Positions 32,536 through 41,287 of a stretch of 64,000 bases of DNA are shown piece after piece. The notes beneath the pieces were generated by a model. It worked only from the letters and a program-made list of their open reading frames with translations, was not told the DNA's origin and did no database searches. Both the position numbers and the translations under genes were made by a program. The stretch covers positions 66,540 to 130,539 of the forward strand of contig CALJMO010000047.1 of the NCBI GenBank assembly GCA_937982065.1, read 5' to 3'. Each line of letters opens with the position of its first letter. Positions within the stretch are counted from its first letter, which is position 1. Source of the DNA: an uncultured Collinsella sp. (GTDB lineage: Bacteria > Actinomycetota > Coriobacteriia > Coriobacteriales > Coriobacteriaceae).

Positions 32536-32958
32536 TTACAACGTGCAGCCCACGACCTCGATTATGGCAAAAATCGGCACCAAAAACGGGAGCAATGGCA
32601 GGGAGCGCGATTTTGTGATGAGGCAGGTGATGGCAAGCGCCAGGAGCGAGGCAGCAAATGCCACGATGCCACCCATAGGATCGAGCGTGCAAAGCGCGAA
32701 GAGCGCCTTGACATCTCCCATGCCAATGCCCGAGGTTTGGCGAAGACGACGCCAGAGGGACTCAGTCAACACGAGAGCAAGATACACGATGACGGCAAGA
32801 CCTGCGTGGTCAAGCGTTGTGTTAACACCCTTGTCGAGCCAAACGCCCGCAAAAGCCGCCACGGCACATGCGCCGGCAAGCTCATTGGGAAACCGTCGCT
32901 CTCGGGCATCAATGACCGCGCCGGCAAAGATGCAAATCCAAAACGGGATATAGAACAT
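32536..32958 (-). CDS. Short prepilin peptidase (A24 family)
   Basis: This is a 140-residue membrane aspartic peptidase containing only the peptidase half of type IV prepilin peptidases. The first Asp is in IDARERRFPNEL, and the GxGD motif is GIGMGDVKALFAL. There are about five hydrophobic segments. The N-terminal Cys-rich methylation domain is absent, as in archaeal preflagellin peptidases and some tight-adherence (TadV) enzymes. The ATG at 32958 with GAGGGAG upstream is chosen; the long upstream frame runs through an intergenic hairpin. No pilin, ATPase or Tad genes are nearby. Confidence 0.82.
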   Translation of the reverse strand: MFYIPFWICIFAGAVIDARERRFPNELAGACAVAAFAGVWLDKGVNTTLDHAGLAVIVYLALVLTESLWRRLRQTSGIGMGDVKALFALCTLDPMGGIVAFAASLLALAITCLITKSRSLPLLPFLVPIFAIIEVVGCTL

Positions 32959-32989
32959 CGAAACTCCCTCAACTGAGCGATCAAATACA

Positions 32990-33030
32990 AAAACCACCAC
33001 AAAGGTGCCTGTCCCCTTTGTGGTGGTTTT
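32990..33030 (-). terminator. Terminator/palindrome with GGGGAC loop after the glycosyltransferase gene
   Basis: Perfect 16-bp arms AAAACCACCACAAAGG (32990-33005) and CCTTTGTGGTGGTTTT (33015-33030) flank a 9-bp loop. On the minus strand the stem ends in TTTTTG, so it can terminate the upstream glycosyltransferase transcript. Its GGGGACAGGCACC core also resembles REP-type repeats. Confidence 0.7.
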
Positions 33031-33038
33031 GGTGGTGG

Positions 33039-34334
33039 TTATTTGGCGCCTTGCATGACCTCGTCGAGGGTGACGTTTACGGCATGCTGAGTAGGAACCC
33101 AGTCGACCTTCAGGAACAGCGCAGCAACCGTGATGGGGATATAGCTGAACATAAAGATCGGGAAGGTAAACAGGTTGGTCACCAGGCGCCACTTTTGCGC
33201 GCAGTGAATATGGTTGTACTCAAAGATGGTCGTGAGCAGCGCCAGGATAAAGAAGGTCTGGTACATCATCGCAAACGTCATAATGAGCGAGGCGGCACAA
33301 GCCTGCATCTCGACCTCGGTGGCCAAGAAGCCGTGCGAAAGGCCGCCCACGATCAGGAACGTGGCATTGGCGAGCATGGAGATCAGGGACAGCAGCATGC
33401 CCGGGGCGATCGTCATGAACATGTCGTAGGCGGCAAAGCGGCGATAGCGGAACATCGACTTGACAAGATGCTTGCCGTAGGTAAAGAACACCTGGTAAAA
33501 GCCCTTGGTCCAGCGCATACGCTGCTTCCAGGATGCCTTGAACGTCACGGGTTGCTCGTCAAAGAACTCCGCCGGCGCATAGCCAATGCGAATGCCGTGA
33601 ATGGCGCAGAACGTAGTGAACTGGATATCCTCGGTCAGCGTGTGGAACTGCCAGCCGTGCATGCCCTCGATAACGCTTGCCGAGATAAGGTAACCCGAAC
33701 CCGAGACAGCGCAGGACGTCTTGCAGATATTACGCGCGTTGTTGAGAAAGCGCGCCTCACGCAAATACCAGGTGGCATTAGCTGCCGAGATCCACGAGCT
33801 GCCGAAGTTCTTGGAGTTGCGATAGCTCGTGACCACATGGAATCCCTGGTCAAAGGCGTCGTTCATCTTAGACACGTAATCGCGGGAGATAACGTTGTCG
33901 GCATCGAAGATGAAGTAGCCCTCAAACGTGTCGGGATACTCGTTGAGAATGCGATCGAAACCAAAGTCCATGACCCAGCTCTTGCCCTTGCGAGCGAGGT
34001 CATTACGCTCGTAAACAATGGCACCGGCCTCGCGCGCGAGCTGCGCGGTGTTGTCGGTGCAGGCGTCGGCAACGACAAAGACCTCGATGAGCTCGGACGG
34101 ATAGTCCTGGTCCTTGATGGAGCGAACGAGGTTGGCGATCACGGCTTCCTCGTTATGCGCAGCAATGAAGAAGGCGTACCGGTGGAGTTTTTTGGCCTTG
34201 GGAGGCGCGACCTCGCCACGAAGAGCGCCGATGACAAAGAAGACCAGCTGGTACAGAAAGCAGACCGTGAGCAGCGTGACAACAATCTGGTTGAAGATCA
34301 CGATGGGTGTGTTGGTTTGTAAAAAGGCGAGCAT
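33039..34334 (-). CDS. Membrane glycosyltransferase, family 2 (processive type)
   Basis: This 431-residue enzyme resembles the cellulose/hyaluronan/poly-GlcNAc synthase group. An N-terminal span (about 13-35) is followed by a cytoplasmic GT-A domain. It contains the nucleotide-sugar-binding FIAAHNEEAVIANLVRSI, FDADN (DxD), TEDIQFTT (catalytic D) and QRMRWTKGF (Q-x-x-RW). Four to five membrane spans follow. It therefore probably transfers a sugar from a UDP-sugar at the membrane, for an exopolysaccharide or glycolipid. No other polysaccharide genes are adjacent, so the product is unknown. The ATG at 34334 with GGGAG upstream is chosen. Confidence 0.87.
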   Translation of the reverse strand: MLAFLQTNTPIVIFNQIVVTLLTVCFLYQLVFFVIGALRGEVAPPKAKKLHRYAFFIAAHNEEAVIANLVRSIKDQDYPSELIEVFVVADACTDNTAQLAREAGAIVYERNDLARKGKSWVMDFGFDRILNEYPDTFEGYFIFDADNVISRDYVSKMNDAFDQGFHVVTSYRNSKNFGSSWISAANATWYLREARFLNNARNICKTSCAVSGSGYLISASVIEGMHGWQFHTLTEDIQFTTFCAIHGIRIGYAPAEFFDEQPVTFKASWKQRMRWTKGFYQVFFTYGKHLVKSMFRYRRFAAYDMFMTIAPGMLLSLISMLANATFLIVGGLSHGFLATEVEMQACAASLIMTFAMMYQTFFILALLTTIFEYNHIHCAQKWRLVTNLFTFPIFMFSYIPITVAALFLKVDWVPTQHAVNVTLDEVMQGAK

Positions 34335-34416
34335 GCAGGCTCCCAGCAACGCGTTACGTAAACAAACGTATATCTTACCGCAGGCTTACCGAGTTCAAGA
34401 AACCACCTAATACTGG

Positions 34417-35430
34417 CTAGGCTTCGAGCAGACCGAGCTGCGGGACGATTTCGTCGCCAGCGGCAGTACGGCCGAGCGAACGCGGGGCCAGATCATCCAG
34501 AACCGCCGCAAGATCCCACGGTAGCTCATCACGGCACTCAATGCGCTCCCCCGTCACGGGATGATCGAATGCCACGCGCCAGGAATGCAGGAACTGCCTG
34601 GTCAGGCCCTGGTCAGCGCGCGCATCGCACTTGCCGTAAAGCGGATCGCCCACGCAGGCGTGGTTGATATGGCGCATATGCACGCGAATCTGATGTGTGC
34701 GGCCCGTAAATAGGTGGCACTCGACGAGGGTATAGCCGTCGTCAAAACGCGTGGAATCGAAGCGCTCGAGGACCTTAAAGGTCGTGATGGCCTGGCGTGC
34801 AAAGGGATCATCGGAAACCGCCATCTTCACGCGGTCCCGCGTAGAACGGGCGATACCGGTATTGATAGTGCCCTCGTCCATGGCAATGTGACCGTGAACA
34901 AGCGTAATGTAGCGACGGTCGAGCGTGCGCGTACGGATAAGATTTTGGAGCGCGCGCTGGGTATCGTCGTCTTTAGCCGCGAGCATAAGGCCCGAGGTAT
35001 CGCGATCCAGACGATGCACGATGCCGGGGCGGTCCTCGCCCTGAACGGTGCCCAGATGGTCGATACCGCAGTGATAGACCAGGGCATTCGCAAGCGTACC
35101 GCTCTCATGACCATGCGCAGGATGGCACACCAGGCCACGCTGCTTAGAGAGCACGATGAGATAGTCGTCCTCATAGCGAATGTCGAGCGGGATGGCCTCG
35201 GGAATCACGTCGGTCGGATCGTGCGGCTCGGGCAAGTCAACCGAGATGCGGTCGCCGGCGCGCACGGCATACTTTTTTGACAGGCAGGTCTCGCCGTTGA
35301 CGGCAACGGCGCCGCCTTCGATCAGATGTGCACAGGCAGAGCGCGTAGGGCAGCCGTCATTGGCACCCAGATAGGCATCGAGACGCTGGCCAGCGCAATC
35401 GTCAGCAACAAGGATATGGATGTCGGCCAT
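34417..35430 (-). CDS. rluD: RluA family 23S rRNA pseudouridine synthase (RluD-like)
   Basis: This is a 337-residue pseudouridine synthase. It has an N-terminal S4-like RNA-binding segment (ADDCAGQRLDAYLGA) and a catalytic domain with Asp in HRLDRDTSGLMLAAK. LFTGRTHQIRVHMRHINHAC is the late conserved block. The RluD assignment is supported by its position directly after lspA, the usual pairing. The ATG overlaps the lspA stop by one base (TAATG). Confidence 0.93.
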   Translation of the reverse strand: MADIHILVADDCAGQRLDAYLGANDGCPTRSACAHLIEGGAVAVNGETCLSKKYAVRAGDRISVDLPEPHDPTDVIPEAIPLDIRYEDDYLIVLSKQRGLVCHPAHGHESGTLANALVYHCGIDHLGTVQGEDRPGIVHRLDRDTSGLMLAAKDDDTQRALQNLIRTRTLDRRYITLVHGHIAMDEGTINTGIARSTRDRVKMAVSDDPFARQAITTFKVLERFDSTRFDDGYTLVECHLFTGRTHQIRVHMRHINHACVGDPLYGKCDARADQGLTRQFLHSWRVAFDHPVTGERIECRDELPWDLAAVLDDLAPRSLGRTAAGDEIVPQLGLLEA

Positions 35431-36029
35431 TAGCGCTCATTCCTTTCGCGAATCTTGCGGGCACGCTCCCCACGCTGCTTGGCTTTGCGCTTAGCGCGGG
35501 CCTCATCACGGGCATTGAGCTCGGCAGTCGCATCAACCTCGCGGGCCGCGGGACTCAAGAACATGTAGCCGAAGAGGGCGAGTACAACGCCCACGGTAAT
35601 GCCGATATCGGCCACATTGAAGACGGGAAAGTCGATGAAGGTGGTGGCAATAAAATCGGTCACGAAGCCAAAGGCCAAACGATCGATAGCGTTGCCAATG
35701 GCGCCGCCCGCGACCATCGCCATGCCCACAACCTCAAGCCGAGCGAGCTGAGGTGCACGGAGCAAGTACACAGCAATGGCGACAATGACCGCCAGCGCCA
35801 GCAAAGCAAACGCAACACCATGCCCCTCGCCCATGCTAAAGGCAGCACCGATATTGCGGACAAACATAAAGTCGATGACACCGGGAATGACGGTCGCATG
35901 TAAAGCGTCGCCCACGGCACGAACCGCAAGCTTGGTCAGTTGGTCAACGAGCAACACAACGAGCGCCACCCCACCAGCAACGCCTAACCGCCAACGCAAA
36001 GGCGGCGTCATATCCCCAGTACGACCCAA
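35430..36029 (-). CDS. lspA: Lipoprotein signal peptidase (signal peptidase II)
   Basis: This membrane aspartic peptidase removes signal peptides from lipidated prolipoproteins. It has four spans. The catalytic Asp residues are in GNAIDRLAFGFVTDF and FNVADIGITVG, and VRNIGAAFS is conserved. The protein ends in an unusually long basic tail (about 35 residues, RDEARAKRKAKQRGERARKI). The start is uncertain: TTG at 36029 has AGGGGA at good spacing, while the ATG at 36011 has a GGGGA too close to it. Confidence 0.9.
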   Translation of the reverse strand: MGRTGDMTPPLRWRLGVAGGVALVVLLVDQLTKLAVRAVGDALHATVIPGVIDFMFVRNIGAAFSMGEGHGVAFALLALAVIVAIAVYLLRAPQLARLEVVGMAMVAGGAIGNAIDRLAFGFVTDFIATTFIDFPVFNVADIGITVGVVLALFGYMFLSPAAREVDATAELNARDEARAKRKAKQRGERARKIRERNER

Positions 36030-36138
36030 ATCAATCCCCTACCCTCATAAATCGAATTACGTTTAATGCAAAGAACCATCTTATATTGCCATACGCAGAA
36101 CGCACGACATATACACCAACGCAAGCGAAATAACCAGC

Positions 36139-36180
36139 TAAAAACGAAAGCGGCATCCCGAAAAACAGAATGCCGCTTTA
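36139..36180 (-). terminator. ileS terminator
   Basis: On the minus strand AAAGCGGCAT and ATGCCGCTTT form a stem followed by CGTTTTTAG, about 70 bp past the ileS stop. Confidence 0.85.
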
Positions 36181-36249
36181 ATTCAGCGAAGCATATGAGC
36201 CGAAGGCGCTCAAATTCTCCCTATAACTAAAATGCCGAGTTACCGTGCC

Positions 36250-39051
36250 TTAAAGGGCATTCGCACACCTCTTGCAGATGTGAGCGTGGCCGTTGTACTC
36301 GCCGACGGTGGTGCGGTAGTTCCAGCAACGGTCGCAGCACTCGCCCTCGGCAGCCTCGATGGCAACGGAGAGCTCCTCGCCCTGGGTCAGCTCAACATCG
36401 GAGACGATGTAGAACTCGGCCAGGTCGACGGCCTTATCGCCGGTCAGCAGCGCATACATCTCGGCGGGAACGACCGCCTTGACACGGACCTGCTGGCTCT
36501 TAGTGAAGGTGCCGGCAGAACGGGAATCCTCAAGGGCCTTGGTCACGGCGCTACGGAGCTCGAGCGAAGCCTCGAGCACGCCCTCAAACTCGTTGGCCTC
36601 GTCGAACGTGATGGGCGACTTGTACCAATCGAGCAGCGCGGCGTACTTCTGATGGTCGACGCAGCCGGCGGGCGCATATGCCATGGCCTCATCGACCGTG
36701 TAGGACAGGATCGGCTGCAGGTCGCGCATGAGCATCGAGAAGAGCTCGGCCAGCACGGTCTGGGCGCTGCGGCGCTCGAGCGAGCCGGGCTTGTCGCAGT
36801 ACAGACGGTCCTTCAGGGCGTCGAGATACACGTTGGAAAGCTCGGTAACCACAAAGTCGTAGAGCGCACGGTAGGCGCGCGGGAACTCATAGCTGGCGTA
36901 GGCGTCGTCGACCTCGGCCTGGACCTGGGTCAGACGGGCAACCATAAGCTTGTCGAGCGGCAGCAAGTCGGCAAAGGCGACGCCGTCGGTCTCGGGCTCA
37001 AACTGACCCTCGAGCTCGGACAGCAGGAAGCGCAGCGTGTTGCGGAAACGACGGTAGGCATCGGACGTACGAGCGAGAATCTCGTGGTCGATGGACACGT
37101 CGGAGCTGGTATCGACGGAGGCAACCCACAGGCGGATGATGTCGGCGCCCATCTCGTCGCAGACCTTGTTGGGGTCGATGACGTTGCCGAGCGACTTGGA
37201 CATCTTGCGGCCCTGGCCATCGAGCGTGAAGCCCTGAGAGACGACCGCCTTGTACGGAGCATGGCCGTTGGCACCCACCGAGGTGAGCAGCGAGCTCTGG
37301 AACCAACCGCGGTGCTGGTCGGAGCCCTCGAGGTACACATCCGCCGGATACTCCAGCTCGGGACGGTACTCGCAGACGGCCTTCCAGGAGACGCCGGAAT
37401 CCCACCACACGTCGAGGATGTCCTTATCGGCCTTGAGGTGATGGCCGCCGCACTTGGGGCAGACGCAGGCCTCGCCCAGGTAGCTCTCGGGAGCGTCGGT
37501 GAACCAGGCGTCGGAGCCCTTCTCGTGGAAGAGCTTGATGACGGCGTCGAGCGTGGCGTCGTTCATGACCTTCTCGCCGCAGTCGGCGCAGGTGTAGCTG
37601 GGGATAGGCACGCCCCAGTTGCGCTGACGGCTGATGCACCAGTCGGGACGCTGCTCGACCATGGCGCCGATGCGGTTGGCGGCGTGAGCCGGATACCACT
37701 TGACGTTCTCGCGGACCTCTTTGCCAGCCTGCTCGCGCAGACCGGTCTTGTCCATAGAGACAAACCACTGGTCGGTAGCACGGAAGAGCACCGGGTGCTT
37801 GCAGCGCCAGCAGTGCGGATAGCTGTGCGTGATCTTCTTCTCGAGGACTAGGGTACCGCGCTCGCGCAGGAACTCGATGATGTGCGGGTTGGCCTCATCG
37901 GTGTCCTTACCGCTGAAGGGGCCACCGGTGCCAAACTCCTCGCCGGTGTAGAACTTGCCGTCGTCATCGACCGGCATGCAGATGTCGGTGATGCCCTCCT
38001 TGAGGCAGGCAAAGTAGTCGTCGACGCCGTGGCCGGGCGAGTTGTGGACAATACCGGTACCGTCATCGACACCGACGTAATCGGCCAGCAGCGCCACGCC
38101 CTCGACACCGTCGAAGATCGGCTGCTTGTAGTGGATGTGGTGGAAGGTCTCGGCGGGAACCACATAGGGCTTGCCGTCGACCATAACCGGAGTGTACTCC
38201 CAGCCAAACTCCTCGCAGCACTTAGGAGCCAGGTCCTCGAGCATGACCTCGGCGCGGCCGTCGTGCTCAACGGCGACGTAGGCGGCGCCGGGCTTGAGGG
38301 AAACTGCCTGGTCGGAGGGGATGGTCCACGGCGTGGTCGTCCAGATGATAAAGTCGACCGGGCCGTCGAAGTTCTCGAGACCGGCGGGCTTGGAGGTCAT
38401 CTCAAAGCGCACGAAGATGGACGGGCTCGTCTCGTCGGAGTACTCGATCTCAGCCTCGGCCAGCGCGGTGTGGCAGTGCTTGCACCAGTGGACGGGCTTG
38501 TGGCCGCGATAGATCATGCCCTTGTCGAACATGGCCTTGAAGACCTCAATGTCGGCGGCGTCATGCTGGTGATAGAGCGTCAGATACGGGTTGTCCCAGT
38601 CGCCAAGCACGCCAAGGCGACGGAAGCCAGCCTTCTGGAGCTCGATGTTCTCGACAGCGAACTTGTTGCAAAGCTCGCGGATCTTAGCCGTGGAGGTCTG
38701 GTTGAACTTCTCGGTGCCGAGCTTCTCCTCGACCTTATGTTCGATCGGCTGACCGTGGCAGTCCCAACCGGGAACATAGGGAACCTCATAGCCCTGCATC
38801 ATCCAGTAACGGTTGATCATGTCCTTGGAGATCTTGTTCATGGCGTGGCCGATGTGGATCGGGCCGTTGGCGTACGGAGGGCCGTCGTGCAGCACGAACT
38901 TCTTGTGACCCTCGTTCTTCTTTAGAACTTGCTCGTAGACCTTGTTGTCCTGCCAGTCCTTGAGTCGCTTTGGCTCGGACTTGGAAAGACCGGCACGCAT
39001 GGGAAAACCGGTCTTGGGCAGATTCATCGTCTGCTTGTACTCGTTTGCCAC
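36250..39051 (-). CDS. ileS: Isoleucine-tRNA ligase
   Basis: This class I synthetase charges tRNA-Ile and edits Val. It is 933 residues, full length. The HIGH motif is PIHIGHAMNK and the KMSKS loop is GRKMSKSLGNVIDP. The CP1 editing domain has WTTTPWTIPSDQA and GTGIVHNSPGHG. A C-terminal zinc finger (CDRCWNY, CKRC) completes the protein. This is the bacterial type with the C-terminal zinc site. The start is GTG at 39051, with AAAGGGG upstream. It is preceded by a T-box leader and followed by a strong terminator, so it forms a single-gene unit. Confidence 0.96.
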   Translation of the reverse strand: MANEYKQTMNLPKTGFPMRAGLSKSEPKRLKDWQDNKVYEQVLKKNEGHKKFVLHDGPPYANGPIHIGHAMNKISKDMINRYWMMQGYEVPYVPGWDCHGQPIEHKVEEKLGTEKFNQTSTAKIRELCNKFAVENIELQKAGFRRLGVLGDWDNPYLTLYHQHDAADIEVFKAMFDKGMIYRGHKPVHWCKHCHTALAEAEIEYSDETSPSIFVRFEMTSKPAGLENFDGPVDFIIWTTTPWTIPSDQAVSLKPGAAYVAVEHDGRAEVMLEDLAPKCCEEFGWEYTPVMVDGKPYVVPAETFHHIHYKQPIFDGVEGVALLADYVGVDDGTGIVHNSPGHGVDDYFACLKEGITDICMPVDDDGKFYTGEEFGTGGPFSGKDTDEANPHIIEFLRERGTLVLEKKITHSYPHCWRCKHPVLFRATDQWFVSMDKTGLREQAGKEVRENVKWYPAHAANRIGAMVEQRPDWCISRQRNWGVPIPSYTCADCGEKVMNDATLDAVIKLFHEKGSDAWFTDAPESYLGEACVCPKCGGHHLKADKDILDVWWDSGVSWKAVCEYRPELEYPADVYLEGSDQHRGWFQSSLLTSVGANGHAPYKAVVSQGFTLDGQGRKMSKSLGNVIDPNKVCDEMGADIIRLWVASVDTSSDVSIDHEILARTSDAYRRFRNTLRFLLSELEGQFEPETDGVAFADLLPLDKLMVARLTQVQAEVDDAYASYEFPRAYRALYDFVVTELSNVYLDALKDRLYCDKPGSLERRSAQTVLAELFSMLMRDLQPILSYTVDEAMAYAPAGCVDHQKYAALLDWYKSPITFDEANEFEGVLEASLELRSAVTKALEDSRSAGTFTKSQQVRVKAVVPAEMYALLTGDKAVDLAEFYIVSDVELTQGEELSVAIEAAEGECCDRCWNYRTTVGEYNGHAHICKRCANAL

Positions 39052-39092
39052 GGTACCCCTTTCTTGTCATGGGCGCGCACGCCCTCTGGGCA

Positions 39093-39132
39093 CCAAAAAA
39101 GCGCCCGTCCCTACAAGCTGGGACGAAGCGCA
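39093..39132 (-). terminator. Leader terminator of the ileS T-box
   Basis: On the minus strand GCGCTTCGTCCC pairs with GGGACGGGCGC (one bulge) and is followed by TTTTTTGG, 42 bp upstream of the ileS GTG. Its loop contains AGCTT, which could compete with the antiterminator helix. Confidence 0.8.
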
Positions 39133-39400
39133 CAAAACGGACAGTCTGTCCGTAAAAGCTCTTCGCTTAACCACCCAGCTTAGATGCCCTCGCTCGCGTC
39201 GCCGCGCGCTCGCATCCGTTACTCGGCTGGTCTGTATCGACGACCATCTCGGCGATGTCTACTAAGACGAACCTGCGCGGCACGTCCGTTGGGACCGCAG
39301 CTCCGGGGTGATTTTCATCGGTCGCATGCACGGGTTCTCAGCGCTCCCCGCTCTCTGTAGCATGCGGACGGCCGACTACTCGTCCCCATCAACGCTTATG
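39093..39400 (-). promoter_or_regulatory. T-box riboswitch (tRNA-Ile sensing) upstream of ileS
   Basis: Read on the minus strand, the leader has a Stem I with GACGAGTAG, AGAGAGCGGGG and GCTGAGAACCCG, typical internal and apical motifs. The specifier region GAAAATCACC contains ATC (39310-39312), an isoleucine codon. The T-box GGGTGGTTAAGCG (39164-39176) is flanked by AAGCT and AGCTT, forming the antiterminator helix. Its TGGT is complementary to an ACCA tRNA 3' end, as expected for tRNA-Ile with discriminator A. A terminator follows at 39093-39132. Uncharged tRNA-Ile should favour antitermination and raise ileS expression. It accounts for most of the 485-bp gap between ileS and the next gene. 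The remainder (39401-39536) should hold the two divergent promoters, which I cannot place with confidence. Confidence 0.85.
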
Positions 39401-39536
39401 CGGAGTATGCTAGCACGTTCCGCGCCGGCGAAAAACCCTCAACACTGGTTTTATACGTTCGAAATTTCTCGCTATTACAGCCCTTCTCTAGGAGCAAAAT
39501 ACCTGAAAGCACTTTATCGAACGAAAGAAGGTTGCT

Positions 39537-40625
39537 ATGCGCACGATTGGAATGAGCGACTACACCGTTGGCGAGGATTGCTTTGACGAGCTGCCCGGCG
39601 CGCTGGCCGAGTACGGCGCGAAGAAGGTCGCGATCATCGGTGGCAAGCGAGCCCTGGCTGCGGCGCTGCCGGGCATCGAGGCGGCGCTTGAAGGTACCGA
39701 CGTCGAGATTCTAGAGACGCGCGTCTATGGCACCAACAGTACGCGTGCCAATATCGCCAAGGTCGTGAACTCCCCTGCCTGCCAGGAAGCCGACGTGCTC
39801 ATCGCATGCGGCGGCGGCAAGGCGCTCGACACCGTCAAGACAGCTGCCATCGAGCTCAAGAAGATCGTCTTCACCGTCCCGACGATCTGTTCTAACTGCT
39901 CCGCCGCGACCGCCATTGCCGTCGTGTACAACGACGACGGCTCGCTCGAGGGCTATTCGTACCCCAACCGACCGGCGCACATCTTCATCAACCCCAAGAT
40001 CATCGCCGAAGCTCCGGCGGAGTACTTCTGGGCCGGCGTGGGCGATGCCCTGTCTAAGCAGCCTGAGGTCGAATACGCCACGAGCGCCGGCAATTTGGAG
40101 CATACCGCCGGTCTTGGCCTGGCACTCGCCCACACCTGCTCCGAGCCGCTGTTTACTTATGGCGTCCAGGGTCTTGAGGACGTGCGCCGGAATCTGTCGA
40201 GCGAGGCCGTCAAGCAGATCGCGCTCGACATCGTGGTCAACACGGGCTACGTCTCCAACCTGACCAACCAGAACGATTACTACTACAACTCGAGCGTGGC
40301 GCACGCGTTCTACAACGCCACCTGCAGCATTCCGCGTGAGGGCACCTACCTGCACGGCGAGGTCGTGAGCCTGGGCGTGCTCGTGCTGTTTGCCTATACG
40401 GGCGACACCGAGAACCTTGAGCGCTATGCTGCCTTTAACAAGCAGATGGGGCTGCCCGTGACGCTTGAGCAGGTCGGGCTTTCCGAGGCCGATATCCCTG
40501 CCCTGTGCGAGCACGCGCACGCCACCAACGAGTGGAAGCAGGGCAACCCGGAGCCCTTCACCGACAAGAAGTTCGCCGCTGCCATCAAGGCCGCCAACGC
40601 CTACGGCCACACCCTCCTTGCCTAA
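39537..40625 (+). CDS. Iron-containing alcohol dehydrogenase (glycerol dehydrogenase-like)
   Basis: This is a 362-residue NAD(P)-dependent group III dehydrogenase closest in layout to glycerol dehydrogenase GldA. CGGGKALDTVKTAA binds the dinucleotide. The metal ligands are Asp in AGVGDALSK and the two His in NSSVAHAFYNATC and TYLHGEVVSLG. AGAAGG lies 7 nt before the ATG. It is divergent from ileS and convergent with the DUF523 gene, so it stands alone. The substrate is not fixed by sequence. Confidence 0.88.
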   Translation: MRTIGMSDYTVGEDCFDELPGALAEYGAKKVAIIGGKRALAAALPGIEAALEGTDVEILETRVYGTNSTRANIAKVVNSPACQEADVLIACGGGKALDTVKTAAIELKKIVFTVPTICSNCSAATAIAVVYNDDGSLEGYSYPNRPAHIFINPKIIAEAPAEYFWAGVGDALSKQPEVEYATSAGNLEHTAGLGLALAHTCSEPLFTYGVQGLEDVRRNLSSEAVKQIALDIVVNTGYVSNLTNQNDYYYNSSVAHAFYNATCSIPREGTYLHGEVVSLGVLVLFAYTGDTENLERYAAFNKQMGLPVTLEQVGLSEADIPALCEHAHATNEWKQGNPEPFTDKKFAAAIKAANAYGHTLLA

Positions 40626-40658
40626 CCTACCAAAAAGGGACAGGTTTATTTTGGCAGG
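40626..40658 (+). terminator. Hairpin with GGGACAGG loop after the dehydrogenase gene
   Basis: CCTACCAAAA (40626-40635) and TTTTGGCAGG (40649-40658) form a stem with one mismatch, followed by TTTTATG. The loop AGGGACAGGTTTA carries the GGGAC core seen in other intergenic palindromes of this window. Confidence 0.6.
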
Positions 40659-40715
40659 TTTTATGTGGGCAAAAGCCATTGAACATTTGTTGAAATAGTT
40701 TACCTTGCCAGCAAA

Positions 40716-40746
40716 GGGGGCGACCATCCACTCGATGGCCGCCCCC
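40716..40746. terminator. Bidirectional terminator between convergent genes
   Basis: GGGGGCGACCATC and GATGGCCGCCCCC form a strong stem between the dehydrogenase gene and the minus-strand DUF523 gene. The flanking AAA and TCATTTG runs could act in either direction. Confidence 0.65.
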
Positions 40747-40753
40747 TCATTTG

Positions 40754-41206
40754 CTATTTCAGCATGCTCGGGTCGAACTCGCTAGCCGGAATCACGCGGT
40801 ACCCGTGACGCAGCAGCAGATCGACAAAAACACCATTACCCGCTGTGAGGGTGCCGCTGAATGTTCCGTCGTAGATGCGCCCTGCACCACACGAGGGACT
40901 GCGGTCCTGCAAGACACACGCGGCGATCTCTTCCGGACCGCCCGCCTGCTCACACATATCGAGCGCACGTTGAGCGCCCAGGCGGAATTCCCGGTCAACG
41001 GACACGCCCTCGCAGGTACGAACCTCGCCGTTCACAATCTCGGACGGCTTGCGCGGCGTGGGCAGACCCCCAAAGACCTCAGGGCACACCAAGAGGACCT
41101 CGGTCCCCGTACGCTCGCAGGCCTCGACCAGCTCGCGATGGTAATTATCGAGACCGTTATACTTGCAGCTCTCGCCCATCAAGCAGGCGCTCACCACGAT
41201 CTTCAT
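40754..41206 (-). CDS. DUF523 family protein (thiouracil desulfidase-like)
   Basis: This 150-residue protein has the three conserved cysteine sites of the DUF523/TudS group: VSACLMGESCKYNG near the N-terminus and SPSCGAG in the second half, plus PEVFGGLPTPR. In characterised members these Cys hold a [4Fe-4S] cluster that removes sulfur from 2-thiouracil. That activity here is an inference from family membership. TAGGAGG lies 8 nt before the ATG at 41206, so the longer reading is not used. It lies downstream of ftsH but behind a terminator. Confidence 0.82.
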   Translation of the reverse strand: MKIVVSACLMGESCKYNGLDNYHRELVEACERTGTEVLLVCPEVFGGLPTPRKPSEIVNGEVRTCEGVSVDREFRLGAQRALDMCEQAGGPEEIAACVLQDRSPSCGAGRIYDGTFSGTLTAGNGVFVDLLLRHGYRVIPASEFDPSMLK

Positions 41207-41221
41207 GTGCATCCCTCCTAA

Positions 41222-41262
41222 GCAAAACGCCCCATTTGAGATAGGCACTCAAATGGGGCGTC
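41222..41262 (-). terminator. ftsH terminator
   Basis: On the minus strand CGCCCCATTTGAG and CTCAAATGGGGCG form a perfect 13-bp stem followed by TTTTGCTT, 26 bp after the ftsH stop. Confidence 0.85.
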
Positions 41263-41287
41263 GATATTTACTGTCCCGAACGCAACG

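Noticed and set aside
32959..33192. 78-residue N-terminal extension of the prepilin peptidase
   Set aside because: It reads through the intergenic palindrome and the end of the glycosyltransferase gene. A good start with GAGGGAG is at 32958.
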